Below, piece after piece: positions 44,793-54,662 of a DNA stretch of 64,000 nucleotides. Under the pieces are notes generated by a model that saw only the letters and a program-made list of their open reading frames with translations, was not told the origin of the DNA and did not search any database. Both the position numbers and the translations under genes were made by a program. The stretch comes from Craspedostauros australis. Its lineage: Eukaryota; Bacillariophyta; Bacillariophyceae; Mastogloiales; Achnanthaceae. Every line of letters begins with the position of its first letter. Within the stretch, counting starts at the first letter, position 1. Where the stretch lies: the NCBI GenBank assembly GCA_026770025.1, contig JAMXDE010000038.1, forward strand, positions 434,001-498,000. Direction: 5' to 3'.

Positions 44793-46889
44793 ATGATGGC
44801 CGAGAACGCCACCCCCACCCTGACCGCAGGCACAGCCGCGGAGTCTGGCGCCAACACCAGCGGGTTGCACCAGCGCAACCCCAACACCGACGCCGACGGC
44901 GGCCTCTGCCCCTTCGACATCGACTACAGCAACGTGAACAGCAACGTCGGCGGGTACGGCAACGACACCGTGAACGTGCGCGTGTTCGACCAGCGCTTCG
45001 AGATCTCTCGTGAGAGCCTGGACCCCGTGATCTCCTGCACCAAGACGAACATCATCAACTGGATGGTCGGCATCGGCTTCAACCTCGTTGTGTTCGCCAT
45101 CCTGGTGGGCTTGGCCAACACCGACCGCGCCTGGATGTTCAGCTTCGTCCTCTCCATTCTCTACTCCGCCTTCCTCTGGAGGGTCGTCCTCCCCTTCTTC
45201 AACACCAAGTACCTCAGCTCCGGCGCCGTCGATGTCAGCGGTGCCGAGGCTGGAGCCTTCGGCATGCTGGCCTACGTCATCCAGCGCCCAGGCTACGGCG
45301 CCCTGCCCACCAGCGAACCAGCTGCGGCTGCTGCCTCCAGCGGCGCCACGCCCCCCAGCGAGAACCCGGCCAACGGCGGCGGACGCGGCATGCTCTTCGC
45401 CCACAGCGTCTGGTACTTCCTCGCCATCATGTCCCTCGCCGTGCCTCCGGCCTACGTCGTCCCCAGGCTCTTCGCGTGCCGCGGATACGACAACCGCCGC
45501 GATGCCCGTCCCCCGGCCGTCTACTGGGACACCGACGTCACCGCGCTGCCAAGCCGCGAAGTCGTCGAGTGGTTGGACAATCCGCCGGATGATCACGTCA
45601 AGATCGAGCACACCTGCCACATGCAGCTTCCGGACAAGACCCCGGTCTCCTACTTCCACTGCCGCGATCCGTACAACAACAAGGCCTCTCACAACGACGT
45701 CCGAAAGTCCAAGCCTCCGCTCAGAGAGCGCGGTCGTCCTCTCATCGTCAAGGTCGGCAACAACACCAGCCGTCAAGTCTTGAACGACTACAGCGTCTTC
45801 GGGCAGGTCGTGGCCGTGGACGAACATACGATCTGCTTCAACGGTGACAAGGCCAAGGGCAAGGAGAGCTACCTCGTCTGCGGGAGCTACGGAAACTTCA
45901 GGGAGATCAGGAAGCACTCCGACCGTCCCTCTGGACTCGAAGGCATCAACAAGCAGCTGTGGTTCATGCAGGCACTGCCCGAGGAGGACATCAGCCAGGA
46001 GCTCAACAGCAAGCAGTTCTTCATCCCAGGCTTCGATTACCCGCGCAGGCAATTCCCGGACGGCGTGGGCGGCAAGGCGGTCATTAGCATGGACCCGCAC
46101 AGCTTCAAGGAGACGAAGTGGAGCGTCCTCAAGGACCAGGACTTCAGGTGGCACCAGCAGCCATCCACCGACAGGTTCTACCAGTGCCGCGGCGTCCAGA
46201 TCAACGACGGCAAGTCCCTCGGCTACATGTTCCTCGTCGGCCTCCCGCTCATCGTCTTCAGCGCCAAGGTCTGGATGGAGAAGGCCGTCCCATCCGCCCC
46301 CACCGCGATGTACTTCGGCTTCATCATATTCGCCATCTTCGTCTCCTCGCTCAACGACTCCGTCGGACCAGGCAGCCAGGGATTCATCAACGCCCGCATC
46401 GTCGGCACGTCGGTCTGGATCGCCTTCTGCGTCCTCCAGTTCGCATCGGCCAGTTCGTCGCAAGCGCCATCGACCACGCAGCCGCCATCATCCGCAGCCA
46501 GCGGCCACTCCCTGCGAGCGCCGTTCTGGTGGAGCCTCTACGCCGCGATCGCCGTCGTCACCATGTTCTACCCGTCCTTCCTGACGGCCAAGGGCCTCAC
46601 CTTGGCCAACGCCGCGTTCCTCGTCTACCTGCCAATCGCTGTCATCAGCCTCCTGGCCGGCGGCCGCTACCTCTTCTGCGCGTCGACCATGGGATTCGTC
46701 ATCAAGGCCCTCGTCATCGGGTCGCGCGACGACACCCATTTCATCTACCCATCCGTCTTCTTCGCCCTGGCCCTCGCGGCCTGTGTCCTTTCCAAGTGGA
46801 AGTTCACCAGCGAGATGCTCAACGACTGGTGCCAGCGTCGCTTCGGACGTGACATCTTCAACATGAGCAACGGCGGCAAGGCCTGGTAG
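44793..46889 (+). CDS. Multi-pass membrane protein, family not recognised
   Basis: Predicted 698-residue single-exon protein with strongly C-ending codons, typical of a well-expressed gene. A soluble N-terminus precedes hydrophobic segments near residues 87-107, 111-133 and 200-225. Next comes a large Cys-containing hydrophilic region (about 227-475) with RRDARPPAVYWDTDV, FHCRDPYNN, TICFNGDKAKGKESYLVCGSYGNF, KQFFIPGFDYPRRQFP and FYQCRGVQINDGKSLGY. At least six more hydrophobic segments run from about 476 to 668, and a basic tail follows. There is no signal peptide. The three-plus-seven layout around a lumenal or cytosolic domain could suit a transporter, scaffold or enzyme; I cannot assign one. 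The first of two adjacent ATGs is taken as the start. Confidence 0.85.
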   Translation: MMAENATPTLTAGTAAESGANTSGLHQRNPNTDADGGLCPFDIDYSNVNSNVGGYGNDTVNVRVFDQRFEISRESLDPVISCTKTNIINWMVGIGFNLVVFAILVGLANTDRAWMFSFVLSILYSAFLWRVVLPFFNTKYLSSGAVDVSGAEAGAFGMLAYVIQRPGYGALPTSEPAAAAASSGATPPSENPANGGGRGMLFAHSVWYFLAIMSLAVPPAYVVPRLFACRGYDNRRDARPPAVYWDTDVTALPSREVVEWLDNPPDDHVKIEHTCHMQLPDKTPVSYFHCRDPYNNKASHNDVRKSKPPLRERGRPLIVKVGNNTSRQVLNDYSVFGQVVAVDEHTICFNGDKAKGKESYLVCGSYGNFREIRKHSDRPSGLEGINKQLWFMQALPEEDISQELNSKQFFIPGFDYPRRQFPDGVGGKAVISMDPHSFKETKWSVLKDQDFRWHQQPSTDRFYQCRGVQINDGKSLGYMFLVGLPLIVFSAKVWMEKAVPSAPTAMYFGFIIFAIFVSSLNDSVGPGSQGFINARIVGTSVWIAFCVLQFASASSSQAPSTTQPPSSAASGHSLRAPFWWSLYAAIAVVTMFYPSFLTAKGLTLANAAFLVYLPIAVISLLAGGRYLFCASTMGFVIKALVIGSRDDTHFIYPSVFFALALAACVLSKWKFTSEMLNDWCQRRFGRDIFNMSNGGKAW

Positions 46890-47267
46890 GTGTTATCGTC
46901 ATAGATCAGACTCTATTTTTTGCATTTAAATGAATGAACTATACAATAATGCTTTAGAAAAGTAATTGGCAGTGGTTGTCGTCATACTGCGTGGAAGCAG
47001 TACGTGCCAAGGGCGCGTTGTATGCTTTGCGTCGTTGTTGTTTTGGAGGTGCGGTCGCGGGCTTGTCAACCTGGTGTATCTGCCTTGACGATACGTAGCG
47101 GTGAGGAGGCAAACTTGTGCAGCACTTGCGAGACCTCAGTCTTGATACAATTTGCAACACACTGAACGACTTGACATGACATGAAACGGGCGTTTGTGGA
47201 GTATGGTGCAATTGTTTCTGCTATTGCGATGTTATTTGCAGGACTGTATTCGTATGTACACTTGCCG
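46890..47267. other. Convergent spacer
   Basis: The 3' flanks of the plus-strand membrane protein gene and the minus-strand gene ending at 47268. AT-rich near 46913-46965. Nothing else seen. Confidence 0.5.
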
Positions 47268-47669
47268 TCAACACGAGTCGGTTCCGTTGCAAGCCAGCGC
47301 GATCCCACTTGGCGCATCATCGCGATCCGGCGCTACGCGACAATGTCGGCGCGGACAGCGAGACATGCCGACGAGGATGAGGAGCACCAGCACAACGATC
47401 CAGATGATGAAATTGGACAGCAGCCCGCGCGATGACTGAAGGTCGCGTCGTTGGATGCGGGCGTGGAATGGAGACTCATGCATGGAACGTCGTTGGTCCA
47501 TCGATTGCGCGCTTGACATGCGATGATCATCGCCGTGTGGTCCGAATGATAGATGGTCTGGTGGCACAGCCGTGTTCGTTGGCAAGAAGACGGCATTGGC
47601 GCAATCCACCGAGAGGTGCGCGATGATGCTGAGGACGGCGAGGAAGGAGATCGAGAGCGGAGCTTTCAT
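47268..47669 (-). CDS. Small secretory-pathway membrane protein, unknown
   Basis: Predicted 133 residues. It starts with a good signal peptide (MKAPLSISFLAVLSIIAHLS, cleavage likely near CANA). A polar His/Arg/Ser-rich region follows, and one strong membrane segment (SNFIIWIVVLVLLILVGM) is followed by a basic stop-transfer cluster (RCPRRHC) and a short tail. The layout predicts a type I membrane protein with a short cytosolic end. No homologue is recognised, and there is no intron. The ATG at 47669 is chosen because it opens the signal peptide; the frame is open further upstream. Support is only compositional, so a chance frame remains possible. Confidence 0.5.
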   Translation of the reverse strand: MKAPLSISFLAVLSIIAHLSVDCANAVFLPTNTAVPPDHLSFGPHGDDHRMSSAQSMDQRRSMHESPFHARIQRRDLQSSRGLLSNFIIWIVVLVLLILVGMSRCPRRHCRVAPDRDDAPSGIALACNGTDSC

Positions 47670-48860
47670 CTTGGAATGGTGGTGGCAAAGCTTGATGGCG
47701 CTTGCTGTATTGATTGGTTGCTCCGCAGGAATTGTGCGAAGTGCGTGGTCTGCAATATGGTCATCTGGCCAGGAAGTTATGGCAGAGTACTGTGCGGTTT
47801 CCATCATGAGTGGAAATCAGGTTCCATGCTTGTAATCTTGGAGACTCCTTGTCGCGATCCCACCACGACATGATGACCGCCATTGCATTGCATGTGCAAT
47901 CGTTGCGCGCCAACTTTGGAATCCGTTGCATCTTTGGCATCCCCACGCGCCGCCGATCACATCATCGCAAGCCTGGAAACGTCCATGCCCATCGCAGGTA
48001 TAGTGCAGCTTGTGACAGCGATCGTCTGAGCCAGATCCCCCTGCAATCCATGCCGTTCCATTGCCGTCATTGTCATTGTCGTTGGCAGCGTCTTTGGCCG
48101 AGTCTTCGTGATGGTTGGCTTTGAGTTCCCATCGGATCTTTTCTTTGTTGGATGCAATTCTTGGCATCTATTGAGTCACGCGTGAATCAATACTCTATCG
48201 AGATGAGTGCAGATGATGCCTGTGGAATGATGCGAATAAGCAATAGAGCACTCCAGAGAGAGAGAGAGAGTTCACTCATGGACAGATGGTGATACAAACG
48301 TTGGAATATGTGGCACTGTGATTCTTCATCGCTGATGTCTGACATGCACGCAGCTCGATGGCAGGAATGGGCAGTTTCCACAAGTATAATACTTGGATTC
48401 GAGAATTGGCATCGCCTGGTGCAACACCGACCATCAGTCCTCGTCGTCCTGATTGTCCTGTGCCATTCCCCGACTTGGGGTTGCTTCGTATGGTATATGC
48501 AGTGCAAGCTGGAGGCGTCGCAGGCTGCACTCCAGAGCAATCGCAGTTGCATGGAGACTGAAAACGGAAAATAGATGCAGACGACTAGCATGTGCAATGC
48601 TACGTGAGCTGGTGACAGGAACTGCATGGGACAGTTGAGAACATCTCCCTTGATAGGCAACATGCAGCAACACAATTGAAGCGGGCTCCTTCGCAGAATG
48701 CAGCGGAGCAATTTGACACTGTGATATCTATTATAGTATGGAGGAAGTTCTTTGCTTGTGTCGTTGTGCTTGGTGGGAGTCCCAATAGAGACCAACAACA
48801 ACATCATTCATTGACTCAACAATGAGGATCTTCGCTCCACTCCATTTTGAAAACGTCGGT
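47670..48860. other. No supportable gene
   Basis: About 1.2 kb. It has a GA run at 48257-48271 and an AT-rich word near 48722-48738. The open frames on both strands show no family signature. Confidence 0.5.
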
Positions 48861-50309
48861 TTACTTCTTGCCCTTACCCTTCTTCTCACCCTTGGAGAGC
48901 TCCGGTGGACCACGCACGAAGGGAAGGAATTCCTTGCCGCCCATGAAGGGACGCAGGACTTCGGGCACGACGACCCCCTCCGGAGTCTGGTGCGTCTCGA
49001 GGAGACAGCAGATGCCACGTCCCGTCGCGCAGAGCGTGGCGTTGAGCATGTGACAGTAGGAGGCGCGCGCCGAGAGGCCCTTCTGGCTGGACTTGCCACC
49101 GCATCGCACGCCGACGCCGCGGGCCTGGTAGTCGGTGCAGTTGCTGCAGGAGACGAGTTCGCGGTAGGCCTGCTGTCCCGGGAACCATGCCTCTAGGTCG
49201 TACTTCTTGATGGCGGCGTCGTTGAGCTCGTGGGAGACGAGGCAGACGACGCGGTAGGAGAAGCCTAGGGATTGGTAGAATTCCTCGGCGGCCTGCAGCA
49301 TGCGCTTCTGCTCGGCCTGCGAGACCTCCAGGTCGTCGTCCGTGAGGCAGAACTGCTCGATCTTCTCGAACTGGTGCACGCGGAAGATGCCGCGGATGTC
49401 CTTGCCGGAGGAGCCGGCCTCCTTGCGGAAGCAGGTGGAGATGCCGGCGTAGCGCAGGGGGAGCTGCGACTTGTCGACCCACTCGTCCTTGTGGTAGGCG
49501 CAGATGGGCTGCTCGGAGGTGGCGATGAGGTACTTCTCGGTGGACCCGCTGGGGTCGTCGGTCTTGCCGCTGACCTTGTAGAGCTGCTCGTCGAAGTCCT
49601 CGAGCTGCGCGATGGAGGCCATGACGTCCTTGTTCATCATGAAGGGCGGCTGCAGGATGTTGTAGCCCCTGGCGCCCAGGAAGGCGATGCCGTAGTTGAT
49701 GATGGCCTGGTTGAGGAGGACGCCAGCGTTGGTGAGGAAGTAGGCGCGGTGGCCGGCGACGTTCTGGCCGCGCACGGGCTCGTAGCCGCCGATGCGCCAC
49801 AGCAGCTCGTCGTGCGTGAGGGGCTTGGTGGGCGGCAGGGTGTACTGCAGCTTGCCCTGCGAGGCCGGCAGCAGGCCCTCGTTGGCCTCGGCCTCCGGAG
49901 GCGTGGGGTGCAGCTGCACGACCAGGTTGTCCTCGTCCTCGTTCTCAGAGATGGGCACCTCGGGATCCACGATGTTCCCGATCTTGCCCAGCAGCTTGTC
50001 GCGGTTGGCGGCGATCAGCGGCAGCTCGGCCTCCTTCTCCTTGATCTGCAGCTGCACGGCCTTCATCTCCGCGATCTCCGCGCTGCAGTCCTCCTTGGCC
50101 TTCTTCTTGGGCGTGATCTTCTCCTTCTGGATCTTGTTCACCGTCTTGCGCAGCTCATCGCGTTCCTTCGTCAGGTTGCGCCAGCGCTCGTCCTCCGCGA
50201 TCACCTCGTCCACCCATTCCACGGGTTTGAAGCGGTTCTTCATGTGCGTGCGCCATTTATCTGGCTCTCCGCCCTTGTAGTCTCTCAGTTCGTTTATGTC
50301 GATGGGCAT
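48861..50309 (-). CDS. SARS1: Seryl-tRNA synthetase, cytosolic type
   Basis: Predicted 482 residues in one exon. It charges tRNA-Ser with serine in the cytosol. The N-terminal arm is a long coiled coil (about residues 40-115) that grips the tRNA. The class II core follows: a motif 1 region with AIINYGIAFLGARGYNILQPPFMM, a TSEQPICAYHKDEW substrate segment, motif 2 at FRKEAGSSGKDIRGIFRVHQ, and CSNCTDYQARG with motif 3 near GICCLLETHQTPEGVVVPEVL. The Lys-rich tail (KGEKKGKGKK) is typical of eukaryotic cytosolic enzymes. The length fits the family, and there is no organelle transit peptide. The start at 50309 is supported by the typical MPIDINELRDYKGG opening. The leader is CA-rich. Confidence 0.96.
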   Translation of the reverse strand: MPIDINELRDYKGGEPDKWRTHMKNRFKPVEWVDEVIAEDERWRNLTKERDELRKTVNKIQKEKITPKKKAKEDCSAEIAEMKAVQLQIKEKEAELPLIAANRDKLLGKIGNIVDPEVPISENEDEDNLVVQLHPTPPEAEANEGLLPASQGKLQYTLPPTKPLTHDELLWRIGGYEPVRGQNVAGHRAYFLTNAGVLLNQAIINYGIAFLGARGYNILQPPFMMNKDVMASIAQLEDFDEQLYKVSGKTDDPSGSTEKYLIATSEQPICAYHKDEWVDKSQLPLRYAGISTCFRKEAGSSGKDIRGIFRVHQFEKIEQFCLTDDDLEVSQAEQKRMLQAAEEFYQSLGFSYRVVCLVSHELNDAAIKKYDLEAWFPGQQAYRELVSCSNCTDYQARGVGVRCGGKSSQKGLSARASYCHMLNATLCATGRGICCLLETHQTPEGVVVPEVLRPFMGGKEFLPFVRGPPELSKGEKKGKGKK

Positions 50310-50371
50310 CTTGTTGTTGCTTGTTGTTGCTTATTGGTCTCTGTTTGTTTCTGATTGTTTGTTTGGAGTGG

Positions 50372-50407
50372 AGTGTGGGTCTCAGTGTGGGTCTCAGTGT
50401 GGGTATC
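50372..50407. repeat. 12-bp tandem repeat, three copies
   Basis: AGTGTGGGTCTC units in the SerRS leader region, the last with one change. Confidence 0.85.
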
Positions 50408-51496
50408 GGGCCAAGGTGGTGTGAGGTTTGATTGTGTTCGACAAGCTCTTCGTATCCTCCTTTGCGTGTTCCTCTTGATGTCTTGGTGTGTTCGTGCGCT
50501 TGTTTGTGTTTGCGCGATGCACGCCGCAACAACAAAGATCCAGTCCACGTGCGGCCAAGCTTACGATGGATAGGCGTAACTCCTGCTCAATACTCCTACT
50601 GTATATTTGTCAATTAGTCAATATGCGATCGAAGGAATCAAAGCGGGACGCCGGACAACATCGACTCTGTCCAAGTGCCACGTCCGACGAAACCAAGATG
50701 GGGGTGCAATTTGGACCGTGAACGCAGTGTCCTGTGAATCAACCGAACTACGACATGGTTAAGCATGATTCAGTGAAACACCGACGCACGTAGTTTGTAC
50801 TAATTGTCGTGCACATTCTATCCTAAATTTACGATCGTTGGAGAGTGGTGGAAAAAGTTGCGACGGAACCGTGCGACTTGAATCTGGTCGTAAAATTGGG
50901 TTCCATTTCCTTCCTTCCCACAAATTGAAAGACGGTGCGAAATGGAACCTCCCTTGTTTCGTGCGGTTGGATGACAAGACGTACCACACACCACACAAAA
51001 CCGGATGATTCACACAAAACTGCGAATCAGTTGCGGTCCCGTCCGAGGAGGAGATGGAGCGAGCGAAAGAGGTGGCGCCGCAATGGCGATGATGATGCGT
51101 CATGGCATGGGTAGCGGACGTTCGACCCGGTGCGGCGTAGCTGAGGGCGGCGGGTTGTCGCGCTGGCCTTTTCCTCGAGGAGCGGCGGTCGCCAATGACT
51201 GTCGTCCAAGGCAAAACAGGAGACGAACGATAACGCTGACGAGTTCTTGGAGCAGCATGCGGTCGAGTGTGCGACGAAGCGGCCGTTTCTGTTCGTTGGC
51301 ATCGCTATCGGTGCTCCATGCGCGCGACGAGGGGGGGGGGAGACGGATTGATCGGAATGGCAGGCGTACCACGGGACGCACACCAGAGAGAGGATTCATG
51401 CGGAACGCAATCGATCGAGGCTGCTCTTCCCCATGGCGTCGCCCGTCTTTGCTGCTTCAGAGTAAGCGTCGAATGTGGTGGACGCAGCAGAGCACA

Positions 51497-51529
51497 AGTG
51501 GAGAGCCAGTGGAGAGCCAGTGGAGAGCA
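51497..51529. repeat. 11-bp tandem repeat AGTGGAGAGCC, three copies
   Basis: Two exact units plus a third with the last base changed, intergenic. Confidence 0.85.
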
Positions 51530-53584
51530 TGCTGCTCACCCCACAGCAGCGCTTCGTTCTGCACACCCAACGTGTGAATCCTTGTGGAGGACTCTAGAGT
51601 AGTATACTAATACCTATGGTGCCCAGAACATTGCGGGGAGACTGAGCACCGAACGAGCCCTCACAGCGCACTGCAATGGTCCACATCAGGTGCCTTACGA
51701 CTAGCCCGGCGGACGAGGATCTACATCCAAATGCGAGGTCCACTCATATCATCATCTTCGTGATGACGCAGCAGTCACGAGCTGTGTCGCCAGGATTACG
51801 TCATGCATGACGCGTCAAACGCCCTGCGCATTCTCGTGTCATCAAAAGCAACACGCTGCGAGTGTGTCCGACCATTGGGGTTCATCAAGGAAGCACTTCT
51901 GCTGTCCCTTTGATAAACAGTGGGCATACGAGAACGAGAACCCCCAATGATCAGAACAGTCCAACGGTCAGGTGCCCCATCTTGTCCACATCTCATGCAA
52001 TTCCGATGGTCCGCGAAAGATCCCGAGGTGTCAAGGATGATGGCAGTGTATCCGTACTCTCGTCGCCACGGTGAAGGCGGACAGAGGGCGTCTCCAATCC
52101 CCCACAACTTGAAGACGAATTTCACGAAAGCAAAATTCTCATTCATGTCGGCTCCCAATAGAGGAATGCCGACACACTTCTTCAAGGTATTGGAGGCCAT
52201 GGTGTTCCACTATTCGCATTGTTGCAGTGGCACGGCATCATCTTCATCCCAAAGCGGATCCATCAGTCATCGTCATCCACCACATCAGTGGTGTGTCGCG
52301 AACTGGCGATTGGGATCTCTTTTCGTCCATATCGCAACTGCTTCTACTTGCACCTATTCTACCTGATAGGAGAACGAGATTTGGGTCAGGCGGCACACAC
52401 ATTCCCTTTGGGCCAAGCGGGGATCGCATCGCGTTCGCATGTACCACGCACAGTCCCAACACGAAAACCGTGGCTGCTCTCTGTTCGGATTTGATCGTCG
52501 CCTTCCCATCTGTCTCCTCTCATCCGCCATCGACATGCTTGTCCACATCAAGGAGATTACCATTTCAAGCCGGACGAGTCATTGGGATGCGTGATACTCC
52601 TGGAATACCTGTGCTCTGGGAGGTGCGGTCATCCCGTGGTTTCAACGCCGACGCCGCTGCTCCACATGTTGCGCAATTCTTGACTCACTCGACTAAGATG
52701 CACATCCCGTTGGATGTCGTCGAAACGAAAACTCGTGACATGAGTGCAGAGTGTGTGTCACAATGTCTGTCTGGTTGGCCTCATTCGTTGTTCCCAAAGG
52801 CAATCATGACACAACACAGTAGCGTCCGTCCTTGCCACCTTCTGCTGGTTTGGCCTCCATTCCGATGAAGCATGCCATTGTGACGTCACTCGTGCTCACT
52901 ATCGCGCACGCTGCAGCGCCTCGGTTGGGCTCAGCAGTTTCCTCCGATCGACCAGGATGACTGCAAGATCGTTCAAGTGACTGACGCTCTGTGCGCTTTT
53001 CGCTCGTTGTTGCTCCTTTCCTTACCTGCACGTCTCGGTTTTCCGCAGGTGGGACCGGTGGAGAACATCAACATTTGGCCGATGCGCTTCCACGTCTGCG
53101 GAGCGTATTCTGTCTTGTCTGTTTCGCCGTTGTGTTTTTCGCCAGTGCAAGGAGTGATGCATGCAAAACGGTCAGAACGGGGTTGCAGTGCCAACACAAG
53201 CATGGCCCACCGCGATACACAACACTACCAGCACTTCCCACGCTTGCATGTGTGTGAGGCAATTTGTGCGTAGTTCTCTGATCGCCCCTTCGAGTGGTGG
53301 AGTGTGTGTGAAGACCAAAACTGTGCTGATCAGAGTAGTGCCCATCTGTGCTTGTGGTGGCAGGATGCATCAGCAGAACGGCCCCACCTCCAACACACCA
53401 GCATACTGCTCTCACAACACAGCCACTGATTGTTTGCTTCTGGACAACTAATTGACAACAAACTGCTTGTCTAGACTACATTGTGCTGCAATTCGTCTTA
53501 GTTGGTTGGCTATTTATTATTATTCGTTGCAGTAAGGTGGCTATGGGGTGGATCACGCATGATAGTCTATTAGTCTACGCATGC

Positions 53585-54662
53585 CTAGTCGTGACCCATG
53601 CGTTCGCGAGCGGTCAGAAGCGCCTTGTCTGGATCGAATGCGGGGTAGCCGTTCCCAAGTTCGATTTGCGTGATCACAGCAACAGCATGAAACACAGTTT
53701 GGTGTTTGTCGACATGGTGGCGCCATTTCTGGCCCAGACAACCCCACTGCTTGAGTCTGCCGTTGATCGTTTCGTGGCGAGCTCGCAAGATACCATCAGC
53801 CTTGTACGTTGGCAGAAACACAGAATCATCGCCCCTGTACCCCTTGTCTGCCAAAACGAGTTCGCCTTGGCGCAGTTTGCCTTTCAGCTCCCTGCGAAAC
53901 AACGTGAGATCATTGGCAAGGCCGCACGGGAACGGTCCATTCACCCAGACAATTTCGCCCTTCGTGATCGACACGGCAACTTCGTACCTCAGTCCCGCAG
54001 CATGGAACTTTTGCGAGTACCACACTCTGTTGAACGGTCTTGGTTCGTTGGTGCGGAAGTCGGTCCCGTCCACAGTCACGAACGCAATAGTGTGTTCCGA
54101 TGCACCGAGCATACGATTCTCCCAAATGATCTGTTGGACCCCAATGAGTCGTGTATCGTGTTCAGTCGTGGATGAAAATAAGGGAAACAATGCGTGGTGA
54201 GTGTGGGCGTTTTAGTCAGTCCCAGTTGCATCCTGTGTGGCGGTTGACATTCGCCTTGCAATCAATGTAGTCGTAGCGCGCAGTAGAGCAAGTCCTTACC
54301 ACATCGTCCTTCAGATCTGCTACCAACTTCGCCATGATCCACGCCCATTTGCGAAACGTCTTTGCTGATACGCGCATCATTCGTGCCACGACTGTCTCCG
54401 CAAGATACATTCGGAGAAACGCGCACATCCACAGGAGATGTTTTGGCTTCACATGGTCGGGCAAGAGGTTCGCCCCAAGCAAGTCATCCCACAGGAGGTG
54501 CAAGATGGAGGGATCTGTGCCAAATACGGACCGATACTCCCTCTTGAGCGAGTTTGTCACGTGCTCGGCCCCAGCCAAATCCAGGTTTGTGCCGATTAAG
54601 GCGAATCCTTCCACAGCAAAAGTTCCATCAGCAACCGCGTGAGGGTCTGTTGGCACGTCCAT
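53585..54662 (-). CDS. DDE transposase (IS5/Harbinger type), element 2, two exons (54300-54662, 53585-54130)
   Basis: The start at 54662 lies after a C/CA-rich leader. The helical N-terminal part has PSILHLLWDDLLG, KPKHLLWMCAFLRMY and SAKTFRKWAWIMAKL. A 169-base phase-0 intron (54131-54299, donor GTAAGG, acceptor CAACAG) joins DDV to IIWENR, the same place as in element 1 (GV/IKWRNR). The catalytic core has VTVDGTDF, AGLRYEVAVSI, IVWVNGPFPCG, LADKGYRGDD and RARHETING, so all three DDE acids are present. The predicted product has about 302 residues with no internal stop. The upstream in-frame Met at about 54794 was rejected because element 1 has no such extension. Confidence 0.85.

Larger units (their letters stand above)
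50310..53584. other. No supportable gene
   Basis: 3.3 kb between SerRS and element 2. It holds the SerRS leader with a 12-bp repeat (50372-50407), a G9 run near 51330 and an 11-bp repeat at 51497-51529. A minus-strand open frame at 51796-52200 starts ACACCATGG and is somewhat protein-like (134 residues) but unrecognised; it could be a gene remnant. Confidence 0.45.

Noticed and set aside
44457..46463. 668-codon open frame antisense to the multi-pass membrane protein gene
   Set aside because: Composition is typical of the complement of C-ending codons (runs of Glu, Asp, Gly, Val, Ala) with no domain; it is a shadow of the strong codon bias on the other strand.
49272..50354. 360-codon frame antisense to seryl-tRNA synthetase
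   Set aside because: Leu/Val/Gly-rich shadow of a GC-biased gene; no motif.
51796..52200. 134-codon minus-strand frame starting in a good ATG context
   Set aside because: No recognisable domain, no CA-rich leader and no supporting neighbours; left as unresolved.
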